A stretch of 9,930 bases of DNA from JAEHDI01 sp035455185. GTDB lineage: Bacteria > Acidobacteriota > Terriglobia > Bryobacterales > Bryobacteraceae. Under the pieces are notes generated by a model. It saw nothing but the letters and a program-made list of their open reading frames with translations, did no database searches and was not told the DNA's origin. Where the stretch lies: assembly GCA_035455185.1 (NCBI GenBank), contig DATIFQ010000485.1, forward strand, positions 1-9,930, in the 5' to 3' direction. Positions 1-6,303 of this stretch are shown here, piece by piece. The position numbers and the translations under genes were made by a program. Position 1 is the stretch's first letter. Each line of letters opens with the position of its first letter.

Positions 1-209
1 CGCTGCACTTCAACCTCCACGCTGCTCTGATGCCGGGCTTCTGCCTGATGTGGGACCTCGCGGACCTGGTGAAAGCGGTCGCGCCGCGCAAGGTCCTCTG
101 GACTGACCCGACGGACTGGATGGGCAACGTTATCCACGTCGACGGCGACTACCGCTACCGCCCCTTCGAGACGCCCGACACCCCGTACATCGACACACTG
201 CTGCGCTAA
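1..209 (+). CDS. C-terminal fragment of a probable alpha/beta hydrolase
   Basis: This open frame enters from the left edge (first full codon at 3) and ends at TAA 207-209, giving 68 visible residues. The readable part includes LMPGFCLMWDLADLVKAVAPRK, followed by VLWTDPTDWMGN, and ends in DTLLR. An 'xxWDLxDL...(I/V)APRxVL' stretch is typical of the strand and helix before the last catalytic residues in acetylxylan-esterase or dienelactone-hydrolase-like alpha/beta hydrolases of Acidobacteria. If so, the Asp and His near DPTDW and VIHVDG would lie at the active-site end of the fold. The nucleophile elbow and the start are outside the window, so the family call rests on a short C-terminus and substrate cannot be given. 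The gene converges on gltA with a 62-bp gap. It could be another hydrolase subfamily or an unrelated protein. Confidence 0.5.
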   Translation, partial: LHFNLHAALMPGFCLMWDLADLVKAVAPRKVLWTDPTDWMGNVIHVDGDYRYRPFETPDTPYIDTLLR

Positions 210-217
210 CCCACCGC

Positions 218-250
218 AAAAACGCGGGAGCGGCCCCTTGCCGCCGCCCC
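218..250 (-). terminator. Candidate intrinsic terminator after gltA
   Basis: Read on the minus strand, GGGGCGGC (250-243) can pair with GCCGCTCC (234-227) across an 8-nt loop. The stem is 8 bp with one G-T pair. CGCG and then five Ts (222-218) follow. The position, 22 bp past the gltA stop and between two convergent genes, suits a terminator. The four bases between stem and T-run weaken it. There is no T-run in the plus direction, so it would serve gltA only. Confidence 0.4.
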
Positions 251-271
251 GGCCGCAATCCGGCGTGCGTA

Positions 272-1558
272 CTACCGCTTTTCCATCGGAACGAAGTCGC
301 GCAGCCAGTGGCCGGTGAAGATCTGGCGCGGGCGGGCGATCTTCTGCTCGGAATCCTGGAGCAGCTCCTGCCACTGCGCCAGCCAGCCGACCGTACGCGG
401 AATCGCGAACAGCACCGTGAACATCTCGGTGGTGAATCCCATCGCCTGGTAAATGATGCCCGAGTAGAAATCCACGTTCGGGTACAACTTGCGCTTGATG
501 AAGTACTCATCCGACAGCGCCACCCGCTCCAGTTCGAGCGCGATCTCGAGCTTCGGGTTCTTCCCCGTGACCCCGAACACCGCCTCGGCCGCCTCTTTGA
601 TGATCTTCGCGCGCGGGTCGTAGTTCTTGTACACCCGGTGGCCGAATCCCATCAGGCGGCCTTTTCCGGCCTTGATTTTGTCCACGAACGCCGGCACGTT
701 CTCCACCGACCCGATCTCGTCGAGCATACGCAGCACCTGCTCGTTCGCTCCGCCGTGCAGCGGGCCGTACAGGGCCGCGATCGCCGCCGCCGTGGTCACA
801 TACGGGTCCGCCAGCGAGCTTCCCACCGCCCGCATCGCGTTGGTGCTGCAATTCTGCTCGTGATCCATGTGAAGGATGAAGAGGATCTCGAGCGCGCGGG
901 CCAGCACCGGATTCGGCTCGTACTTCGGCTCCGCCCGCTTCCACAACATGCTCATGAAATTCTCGGTATAGCTGAGCGAGTTGTCGGGATAGACGTACGG
1001 CAGCCCGAGGTTGTGTCGGTAACAGTGAGCGGCGATGGTTGCCATCTTCGCAATCAGCCGGATCGTCTCGAGATGCCGGATCGCCGGGTCATGCACGTTC
1101 TTCGCTTCGGGATAGAACGTCGACAGCGCCGCCACCGAGCTGACCAGCATTCCCATCGGATGGGCGTCGTAGTGGAAGCCCTCCATGAGCTTCTTCGTGT
1201 TCTCGTGCAGCATCGTGTGCCGCGTGATCTCGGCGGTGAACTCGTCGAGCTGGCTCTTGTTCGGCAATTCGCCGTTCAGAACCAGGTATGCGGTTTCAAG
1301 GAAGCTGCACTTCTCCGCCAGAACGTCGATGGGATAACCCCGATAACGTAGGATTCCCTTATCGCCATCAATATAGGTAATACTGCTCTGGCAGGAGGCC
1401 GTGTTCATGAACGCCGGGTCGTAGCACATCAACCCGAATTCGTCAGTCTCCGTCTTGATCTGACGCAGGTCCATCGACCGGACGGCGCCCTTAAACAACT
1501 GGACACTGTACGTCTTCCCGGTCCGATTGTCGGTAATCGTAAGGGTCTCATTCTCCAT
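272..1558 (-). CDS. gltA: Citrate synthase (type II, hexameric-type)
   Basis: This enzyme condenses acetyl-CoA with oxaloacetate to citrate, the entry step of the TCA cycle in the cytoplasm. The protein has 428 residues, close to the 427 of E. coli GltA. The family motifs are in order: HMDHEQNCSTN at 230-240, YGPLHGGANE at 264-273 with catalytic His268, GFGHRVYKNYDPR at 304-316 with His307, and NVDFYSG at 361-367 with catalytic Asp363. Arg388 and Arg409 match substrate-binding arginines of the family. I chose ATG 1558-1556 because AGGAG (1571-1567) lies 8 nt upstream. The frame stays open 16 codons further, but that stretch carries the promoter and is not coding. The gene is 175 bp from the preceding small membrane protein gene and has its own sigma54-like promoter at 1612-1598, so it is probably transcribed alone. 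The function is secure; the unusual part is the promoter. Confidence 0.97.
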   Translation of the reverse strand: MENETLTITDNRTGKTYSVQLFKGAVRSMDLRQIKTETDEFGLMCYDPAFMNTASCQSSITYIDGDKGILRYRGYPIDVLAEKCSFLETAYLVLNGELPNKSQLDEFTAEITRHTMLHENTKKLMEGFHYDAHPMGMLVSSVAALSTFYPEAKNVHDPAIRHLETIRLIAKMATIAAHCYRHNLGLPYVYPDNSLSYTENFMSMLWKRAEPKYEPNPVLARALEILFILHMDHEQNCSTNAMRAVGSSLADPYVTTAAAIAALYGPLHGGANEQVLRMLDEIGSVENVPAFVDKIKAGKGRLMGFGHRVYKNYDPRAKIIKEAAEAVFGVTGKNPKLEIALELERVALSDEYFIKRKLYPNVDFYSGIIYQAMGFTTEMFTVLFAIPRTVGWLAQWQELLQDSEQKIARPRQIFTGHWLRDFVPMEKR

Positions 1559-1597
1559 CAACGTGTCTCCTGGCTCAATCCCCTTTGCCGCCCAGTG

Positions 1598-1612
1598 GCA
1601 ATCCACGTGCCA
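1598..1612 (-). promoter_or_regulatory. Sigma54-type -24/-12 promoter of gltA
   Basis: The minus strand reads TGGCACG-TGGA-TTGC. It matches the core of the sigma54 (RpoN) consensus TGGCACG-N4-TTGCW at all 11 defined positions; only the following W is a C. The GG (1611-1610) and GC (1599-1598) doublets are separated by exactly 10 bp, as sigma54 requires. Transcription would start near 1586, leaving a leader of about 28 nt that holds the AGGAG ribosome site. A sigma54 promoter needs an enhancer-binding activator, and none is encoded in the window. Confidence 0.7.
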
Positions 1613-1678
1613 AACGCCGTTCCGCCGCTCCGGATGAAGTATCCCTCAAGTTTCCGACGCTCCCGGTTAAAGATCAAG

Positions 1679-1705
1679 GGCGCAGCCGGGTCATTTGGCG
1701 CAGCC
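1679..1705. repeat. Direct repeat of GGCGCAGCC, possible activator site
   Basis: The 9-mer GGCGCAGCC occurs at 1679-1687 and 1697-1705, start to start 18 bp. It lies about 93-120 bp upstream of the predicted gltA start point, a usual distance for sigma54 enhancer sites. The region can also fold as an imperfect hairpin on the minus strand (AGGGC with GCCCT outside, GCC with GGC inside), so it could instead be a weak terminator of the symporter operon. Confidence 0.3.
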
Positions 1706-1733
1706 CTGGGCACCCGATTGGGGACGGACCGCC

Positions 1734-1952
1734 CTACTGCTTCCCCGGCCGGAAATGAATCGTGTAAAAGGCCCCCAGGGCCGTCAGCAGCCCCCCCCAC
1801 CAGATCGGCGCATGCAGATGCGCGAGCACGACCTCGTTCGGCATCGGCGCGAACAGATAGTAGATGCCCGCGCCCGTGATCAGCACGCCATAAAACAACA
1901 GTAGCGCACCCACGAAGAACCAGATCGGGATGTAGTGTTTTTGCTCGCTCAT
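1734..1952 (-). CDS. Small two-helix membrane protein paired with the symporter
   Basis: This is a 72-residue protein I cannot assign to a named family. It has a short polar N-terminus (MSEQKHY), a long hydrophobic helix at about 8-34, a short loop with PMPNE (37-40) and HLH (45-47), a second helix at about 48-66, and a basic tail (FRPGKQ). Its ATG lies 6 bp after the symporter stop, and an AGGGG ribosome site (1961-1957) overlaps that stop, so the two are almost certainly co-transcribed and translationally coupled. Small membrane partners are known for other sodium:solute symporters (YjcH/DUF485 with ActP, DUF4212 proteins, YhdT with PanF). By analogy this may be an accessory subunit or stabiliser. 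Its sequence does not look like those families to me, and it sits downstream of its partner. The gene call is strong because of operon placement and composition; the role is inference. Confidence 0.8.
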   Translation of the reverse strand: MSEQKHYIPIWFFVGALLLFYGVLITGAGIYYLFAPMPNEVVLAHLHAPIWWGGLLTALGAFYTIHFRPGKQ

Positions 1953-1958
1953 GGGCCC

Positions 1959-3680
1959 CTACCAGAAAATGATGTTCACCATCACGAAAGCGGCGCCGAC
2001 CACCGCCGCCCAGAAGGCGGGCCGCTGGATCCACGGCAGTCCCTTTTCTTTCGGGATGGGCGTCAAGCCGTAGACGAGGTTTTCGAGCTCCGAATCCGGC
2101 TTAGGCTTCGTGAGCAGGCTCACCACGATGGTCACTACAAAGGTTGCCAGCAGGCACCAGAACGCCCGGTAGATGTTGTCCGCCATTTCGCTGGCGTTCT
2201 CATAGAAGGCCACGTACTTCAGCGCCGAGCGGTCGAGCCTTACCCATGCGAACAGCCCGATCGACGTCAGCGTGCCCGCCAGCAGGCCGTAGAAGCCTCC
2301 CTTCGGCGTCACCCGCTTCCACAGCATTCCGAGGATGATCGTCCCGAACTGCGGCACGATTCCGAAAATGAAGATCACCTGCGCGTAAGCGATGATGTTG
2401 TCGAAAAACATCACCAGGTACGCCGTGCCGATGCTCGCGAACACGCCGAGGATCGAGCACCAACGCCCCATCTTCACGTAATGCTCGTCGCTCGCCGTCT
2501 TGCGAATCAGCGCCTTGTAAATGTCGTACGTCCACACCGTCGCGAACGCGCTCACGTTGCCGGCCATTCCGGACATGAACCCGGCGATGAGCGCGGTCAC
2601 GCCCAAGCCGAGCAGTCCCGGCCCGCAATAGCGCGCCATCATCAACGGCAGCACTTCGTTGTAACTGTGCTGGCCCGTCCGCAGCGCCTCCGGCTCGCTC
2701 ACCAGATTCATCGGCAGCACGGCCAAGCCCAGCAGTCCGGGGAGAATGACGATCAGAGGCACGCACATCTTCAGCGCCGCGCCGAGAATCGTCCCCAATT
2801 GCGCCGACCGGAGGTTCTTGGCGGCCAGCACGCGCTGCACCACCAGAAAATCCGTCGTCCAGTACCCGAATGAGATCGCAATGCCCCATCCCAGCACTAC
2901 ACCGATCCAGTCGAGGCCCATCGGGTTGTCCGTGAACGAACCCATGTTCCGCCACAAGTGCGTGTAGTCCTGGCCGGCGAAACGCTGGTTGATGCGCGCC
3001 ACCATGTTGTCCCAGCCGCCAGCCTCAATGAGCCCCAGAATCGGAATCAGCAGCGAGCCGAACCAGATCAGGAAGAATTGGAGTACCTCGTTGAAGATCG
3101 CCGAGAGGAGCCCGCCCATCATCACATACACCGCGACCGTAAGCGAGCTGACCCACATGCTGTAATTGAAATCCCAGCCGAGGATCACCTGCATCACTTT
3201 CGCCATCGAGAACATGTTGATCCCGCTCATCAGGATCGTCATCACCGCGAACGTGATGCTCGAAATCGACCGCGTCGATTCGCCGTAGCGCAGTTTCAGG
3301 TATCCCGGGACGGAGTGCGTCTTCGAGATGTAGTAGAACGGCATCATCACGATGGCGAGGAACAGGATGGCAGGAATCGCCGCGATGAAGTAGGCGTGCG
3401 CGATCACCATGCCGTGCTGGTAGGTCGCCGCCGCGTACCCCATCGTCTCCAGCGATCCCAGGTTGGCGGAAATGAAGCTGAGGCCGGCCACTGAGGCCGT
3501 CATTTGCCGGCCGGCGAGAAAGAAGTCCTCTCCCGTGCTCGCGTACCGTTTCAGGTAGAACCCGATCACGAGCACCAGAACGAAGTAGGCGACGACGATA
3601 ACCAGGTCCACCGGGCTCATCGTCAGCAGCCGGGATTGCGTGGCCTGAAGCCAGAAGGAAGGTAAGAATAGCAGGGTCAT
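1959..3680 (-). CDS. Sodium:solute symporter (SSS family)
   Basis: This is an inner-membrane transporter of the SSS/SGLT family (TC 2.A.21), which couples solute uptake to Na+ entry. From ATG 3680 it has 573 residues and about 13-14 hydrophobic helices. Family landmarks are: EDFFLAGRQ at 51-59, SANLGSLETMGYA at 71-83, PGYLKLRYG at 125-133, AGFMSGMAGNVSAFATVWTYDIYK spanning 366-389 (the helix supplying the Na+-site hydroxyl, Ser370 here), and WKRVTPKGG at 454-462. The start is uncertain. ATG 3680 lies 38 nt after the predicted transcription start, whereas Met21 (ATG 3620-3618), right before SPVDLVIVVAYF, matches where many family members begin. Neither has a convincing Shine-Dalgarno. It has its own sigma70-type promoter (3753-3725) and is followed 6 bp later by a two-helix protein. 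The substrate cannot be told from sequence; sugars, amino acids and organic acids all occur in the family. Confidence 0.93.
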   Translation of the reverse strand: MTLLFLPSFWLQATQSRLLTMSPVDLVIVVAYFVLVLVIGFYLKRYASTGEDFFLAGRQMTASVAGLSFISANLGSLETMGYAAATYQHGMVIAHAYFIAAIPAILFLAIVMMPFYYISKTHSVPGYLKLRYGESTRSISSITFAVMTILMSGINMFSMAKVMQVILGWDFNYSMWVSSLTVAVYVMMGGLLSAIFNEVLQFFLIWFGSLLIPILGLIEAGGWDNMVARINQRFAGQDYTHLWRNMGSFTDNPMGLDWIGVVLGWGIAISFGYWTTDFLVVQRVLAAKNLRSAQLGTILGAALKMCVPLIVILPGLLGLAVLPMNLVSEPEALRTGQHSYNEVLPLMMARYCGPGLLGLGVTALIAGFMSGMAGNVSAFATVWTYDIYKALIRKTASDEHYVKMGRWCSILGVFASIGTAYLVMFFDNIIAYAQVIFIFGIVPQFGTIILGMLWKRVTPKGGFYGLLAGTLTSIGLFAWVRLDRSALKYVAFYENASEMADNIYRAFWCLLATFVVTIVVSLLTKPKPDSELENLVYGLTPIPKEKGLPWIQRPAFWAAVVGAAFVMVNIIFW

Positions 3681-3708
3681 GACGGCAGTTCGACCAGGGT
3701 CGCGTATC

Positions 3709-3724
3709 GAGTCACGAACGACTC
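3709..3724. promoter_or_regulatory. Inverted repeat at the symporter transcription start
   Basis: GAGTC (3709-3713) and GACTC (3720-3724) form a 5-bp inverted repeat around six bases, directly downstream of the -10 box and covering the expected start point near 3718. It could be a repressor operator or a small 5' hairpin on the mRNA. The arms are short, so chance is possible. Confidence 0.3.
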
Positions 3725-3753
3725 ATTGTATACGCGCGTCCCCCGCCTGTCGA
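3725..3753 (-). promoter_or_regulatory. Sigma70-type promoter of the symporter operon
   Basis: On the minus strand TCGACA (3753-3748) and TACAAT (3730-3725) are separated by exactly 17 bp, each box matching 5 of 6 consensus bases. It lies in the 105-bp gap between the Flp pilin stop and the symporter start and points at the symporter. Confidence 0.65.
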
Positions 3754-3785
3754 TGCCGTGATGTGGAGCGGGTGTGGCAGGTCGG

Positions 3786-3974
3786 TCAACCTGCCGCGTT
3801 CAGTACCGATCCCACTTTCGAGAAAATCGTGCTGAGCGAAGTCGCCACCGGCGGGAACGCCGCTCCCCCTGCCACGGCCACAAATCCCGCCATCAGCGCG
3901 TACTCGATCAGGTCCTGGCCTTCGGTTTCACGCCAGAACGGCCACTCCCTGACTCGTTTCCAGGTTCTCAACAT
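3786..3974 (-). CDS. Flp/Fap-type (type IVb) prepilin
   Basis: This is a 62-residue prepilin of the Flp/Fap family, the subunit of tight-adherence (Tad) pili. The leader MLRTWKRVREWPFWRETEG is basic and ends at Gly19. The mature N-terminus QDLIEYALMAG carries the family's Glu5-Tyr6 pair (Glu24, Tyr25). Cleavage by a TadV-type prepilin peptidase would leave 43 residues with one hydrophobic helix at about 22-46 and a short C-terminal tail ending in LNAAG. ATG 3974-3972 is chosen because GGGAGG lies 5-6 nt upstream and because the next 100 in-frame codons upstream overlap the preceding gene. It follows the tail-fibre-like gene on the same strand with a 122-bp gap holding phased A-tracts. No tad assembly gene (ATPase, secretin, TadE/F, peptidase) is in the window, so the pilin is orphaned here; the assembly genes may be elsewhere. 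The family call is firm, the function in this organism is inferred. Confidence 0.9.
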   Translation of the reverse strand: MLRTWKRVREWPFWRETEGQDLIEYALMAGFVAVAGGAAFPPVATSLSTIFSKVGSVLNAAG

Positions 3975-4047
3975 GGGTTCCTCCCTCGTGAACTGCGCTT
4001 CCGTCCTCCCCATGCTGGCCGACGGCGCACCGGCCCACAATGGGAGC

Positions 4048-4082
4048 AAAACCCAATAAAACCCGGCTAAACCTCTTAACCC
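4048..4082. promoter_or_regulatory. Phased A-tracts upstream of the Flp pilin gene
   Basis: Four short A-tracts followed by CC or CCC begin at 4048, 4058, 4069 and 4078, that is, at close to 10-bp intervals (AAAACCC, AAAACCC, AAACC, AACCC). On the minus strand they read as GGTTT-type direct repeats. This helical phasing suggests curved DNA, an UP-type element or a direct-repeat regulator site 75-108 bp upstream of the pilin ATG. I could not find clear -35 and -10 boxes below it. No gene lies in 3975-4096. Confidence 0.35.
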
Positions 4083-4096
4083 TCTGTGGTGAACTC

Positions 4097-6256
4097 TTAT
4101 GGATTCGCCTGCGCCGGATACCGCACAACCGTGAAGTTTCGCAAGGTGAGCGTGTCCGTCGTGGCACTGGCCATGCTGCCGAGGAAATCCAACACCAGAG
4201 TCGACGCCAGCGAATCTCCGGCGTTCCCGACACCCCACGCCGGCGCCAGCGAGGCCCCCCAGCTTTGGACCTCCCATTGCGCCCCGCCCGCGTGGATCCC
4301 CGCCTCGGCGTGCCCCGCTACCAGCGTCTCCGTTGCCGCCCCCGCGCGCGAGAGAAGCGTCGTCCCGCCCCAGCGCACCTCAAACGTGAAGCTACGCGCC
4401 GCGCCTTCGTGCGAGTAGCTGAAGCGGACCTCGACCCGGTCTCCCGGTTTCAGGAAGTTTGCCGGAATCGTGCAGCTTCCCAAACGGGTCAAGCTTGGCC
4501 CACTGACTGCCGTGCCCGCGTTAGCGCACAGTACTTGCGGAACGGTGTGTGTCTGGCCGCCCTCCACCGTCTTCCGCGCCTGGGCGCCGCTGTTGTACCA
4601 GAAGTCGCCGTCGGTGCGAGTGCCCGGATCCGCGGAGTTGCCCGCATCCTGCCAGGCTGCTTTAGTGCCTGTTGTCGCCCCTCGGAACGAAGCCCCGGAA
4701 AAGTTGCCCGCCACGTCCACCCGCGCCAGTTCTGTCCCGTTTGGATCGAGCCACGTTTGCAGCGGAGTCGACCCCTGTCCCTGGCCCGCGCGCACTACCA
4801 GCCCGGTCAGTCCAGTCGACGCGAGCGAGTCCCAGACGTATAGCGTCGCCAGGCTGGAGTTGTTGCCCACCGACAGCCGCCGGTTGTTGTTCTCCCAGAA
4901 GAGGCGGGCGTTGTTCTGCGCAAGGTTCCCGGCTGCGTCGACGAACGGCACCGAGCCCGCCGCGAATCCCGTATACAGGCACGAGTTCCAGACCGCGTCA
5001 AAACCGTTCGACATCAGGCACCGGTTCGCCGGCCCGATCGGTATCCGCGTCCACATCGCCGGTGAGCCCCCAGCCGCGACGATGATGTCACCTCGCACCG
5101 GCGTCCCCTGCGTCGTATCGTTGTGAACGTTCCCCAGCAACGCGTGGGCCGATGCCGTCCGCGGGTTCGTCATCCTGGGATCCTGATCCGTCACGTACCG
5201 GTTTCCCGCCGACGGCGTCCCAGACGTGCCTGCCATCGCGGCCTTTTGTTCCGCTGTCGGATCATTGGCGCCGGAGTGCGTCGGATAATTCAGCGCCAGC
5301 TTCGACTCGGCGATCGCTGCCACGTCGCTCACGTTGATGTTGGAGATCACACCGGCCGCGATCTGCGGACTCGGATACGTTCCCGTCAGCGCGCCACCCG
5401 CTGCGCCGGCCGGGTTCCCGGCGTCGGCCAAGCGATAGGAGCAGAGCAGCACGTCGCCCGCCTGCGGGATCGACGCGCCGGCGAACGTGATCGTGTTCCC
5501 GCTGAGCGTATAGTCGAGGTCGGCCTTCTGACGCACGCCGTTCCTGTACAGCGTCAGGCTCGATGGCGGGCTTGGGATTTCGCTCAGTGTGAACACCGCG
5601 TTCGACCCGCTCACCAAGCCCGCCGGCGTCTCGCCGTCCACGAATCCCGGGCCGGTGCTCGCGTTCACGTCGCACGGACCCGCGGTGCCGTCCACCCGCA
5701 CGCAGTCGGTCAGATTCCCAGCGATGGCGTCCAGCATTCCCGACTCGTTGATGTACGCGGCCCGCGACGGCGCGTACTCCGGCCCCTTTAGCGGCCGCGC
5801 AGCCAAGTCGGCCACCAGGCCGACCACATCCGACTCCTGAATCTGCGTCTGCGTTGCCGGCGGGAGCGCCGTGCCCGGCGCAACCGAGCCCGTAATCCGG
5901 ACATCCTTCAGCCTCAGCGGCGCTGCGCTCGGTGGCACCGACCATTTTTCGTCGAACTGAATTCGCCCGTCGCTGTAATACCGCGCCGAGTAGTACGCGC
6001 CCGACAGCGCATTCGTCGTCGGCACAAGGTGCACCCGCAACACTCCGTTCGCGATCGGAACCGTCAGGCTGTGCGTTGCGATGTTCGACGAATCGGCCGC
6101 CTGGAAACTCCTCCACTCGATGAACACCACTCCGCTGAACGCCGACCCGTCCGCTTTGTACAGCACGTCCTCGATGGTTGTCAGCGATGGTGCCCCGCCC
6201 GCCGCCGTGCAGAGCGCAATCAACGCCAGCACCGCCGTCCCGAATCGAACCCGCAT
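4097..6256 (-). CDS. Secreted phage-tail-fibre-like protein
   Basis: This is a 719-residue exported protein built from tail-fibre-type modules. It starts with a Sec signal (MRVRFGTAVLALIALCTAAG, about 1-22; no proper lipobox although a Cys is at 16). A beta-rich domain follows at about 24-122. At about 203-276 is a phage-structural-type domain (GFVDGETPAG, LYRNGVRQ, LDYTLSGNTITFAG). Next come GGALTGTYPSPQIA at 287-300, the tail-fibre GG-x-L-x-GTYP signature, a linker-rich middle, TDGDFWYNSG at 548-557, and a beta-rich C-terminal domain at about 575-719 with several Cys. There is no visible S74 chaperone or enzyme motif. ATG 6256 is preferred since GGGAGG sits 6 nt upstream; an in-frame ATG at 6289 falls inside a terminator loop. 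The likely role is a surface adhesin or ligand-binding fibre, perhaps trimeric; a domesticated phage or tailocin fibre is less likely because it has a signal peptide and no other phage genes. Confidence 0.85.
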   Translation of the reverse strand: MRVRFGTAVLALIALCTAAGGAPSLTTIEDVLYKADGSAFSGVVFIEWRSFQAADSSNIATHSLTVPIANGVLRVHLVPTTNALSGAYYSARYYSDGRIQFDEKWSVPPSAAPLRLKDVRITGSVAPGTALPPATQTQIQESDVVGLVADLAARPLKGPEYAPSRAAYINESGMLDAIAGNLTDCVRVDGTAGPCDVNASTGPGFVDGETPAGLVSGSNAVFTLSEIPSPPSSLTLYRNGVRQKADLDYTLSGNTITFAGASIPQAGDVLLCSYRLADAGNPAGAAGGALTGTYPSPQIAAGVISNINVSDVAAIAESKLALNYPTHSGANDPTAEQKAAMAGTSGTPSAGNRYVTDQDPRMTNPRTASAHALLGNVHNDTTQGTPVRGDIIVAAGGSPAMWTRIPIGPANRCLMSNGFDAVWNSCLYTGFAAGSVPFVDAAGNLAQNNARLFWENNNRRLSVGNNSSLATLYVWDSLASTGLTGLVVRAGQGQGSTPLQTWLDPNGTELARVDVAGNFSGASFRGATTGTKAAWQDAGNSADPGTRTDGDFWYNSGAQARKTVEGGQTHTVPQVLCANAGTAVSGPSLTRLGSCTIPANFLKPGDRVEVRFSYSHEGAARSFTFEVRWGGTTLLSRAGAATETLVAGHAEAGIHAGGAQWEVQSWGASLAPAWGVGNAGDSLASTLVLDFLGSMASATTDTLTLRNFTVVRYPAQANP

Positions 6257-6269
6257 CCTCGGCCTCCCG

Positions 6270-6303
6270 AAAAAAAGCCCGGCCCGCACTTGGCGGACCG
6301 GGC
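6270..6303 (-). terminator. Strong intrinsic terminator abutting the tail-fibre gene RBS
   Basis: On the minus strand GCCCGGTCCGC (6303-6293) pairs with GCGGGCCGGGC (6287-6277) over its full 11 bp with one T-G pair and a CAAGT loop, followed directly by seven Ts (6276-6270). The next bases are C and then the GGGAGG ribosome site (6268-6263) of the tail-fibre gene. It may end serS transcripts, or act as the conditional terminator of a leader that controls the tail-fibre gene. Confidence 0.88.

Noticed and set aside
308..1351. 347-aa open frame on the plus strand opposite gltA
   Set aside because: It is antisense to a secure gene, rich in Arg, His and Leu with no recognisable motif, and is the usual mirror frame of GC-rich coding DNA.
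1559..1606. Upstream extension of citrate synthase to an ATG at 1606
   Set aside because: The added 16 residues are encoded by the sigma54 element and leader, and AGGAG is placed exactly for the ATG at 1558.
1935..2873. 312-aa open frame opposite the symporter
   Set aside because: His/Arg-rich low-complexity composition and complete overlap with a well-supported transporter gene; no ribosome site.
4058..4074. PhoP-type box (GGTTTA-N5-GTTTTA) upstream of the pilin
   Set aside because: The second half has a mismatch and the enterobacterial box is not expected in this lineage; phased A-tracts describe the region better.
5262..6116. 284-aa minus-strand open frame inside the tail-fibre gene
   Set aside because: Same-strand frame shadow, Arg/Gly-rich, with no independent start signal.
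6257..6289. ATG at 6289 as start of the tail-fibre-like protein
   Set aside because: It lies in the loop of the intrinsic terminator, and the ATG at 6256 has a GGGAGG site and begins a proper signal peptide.
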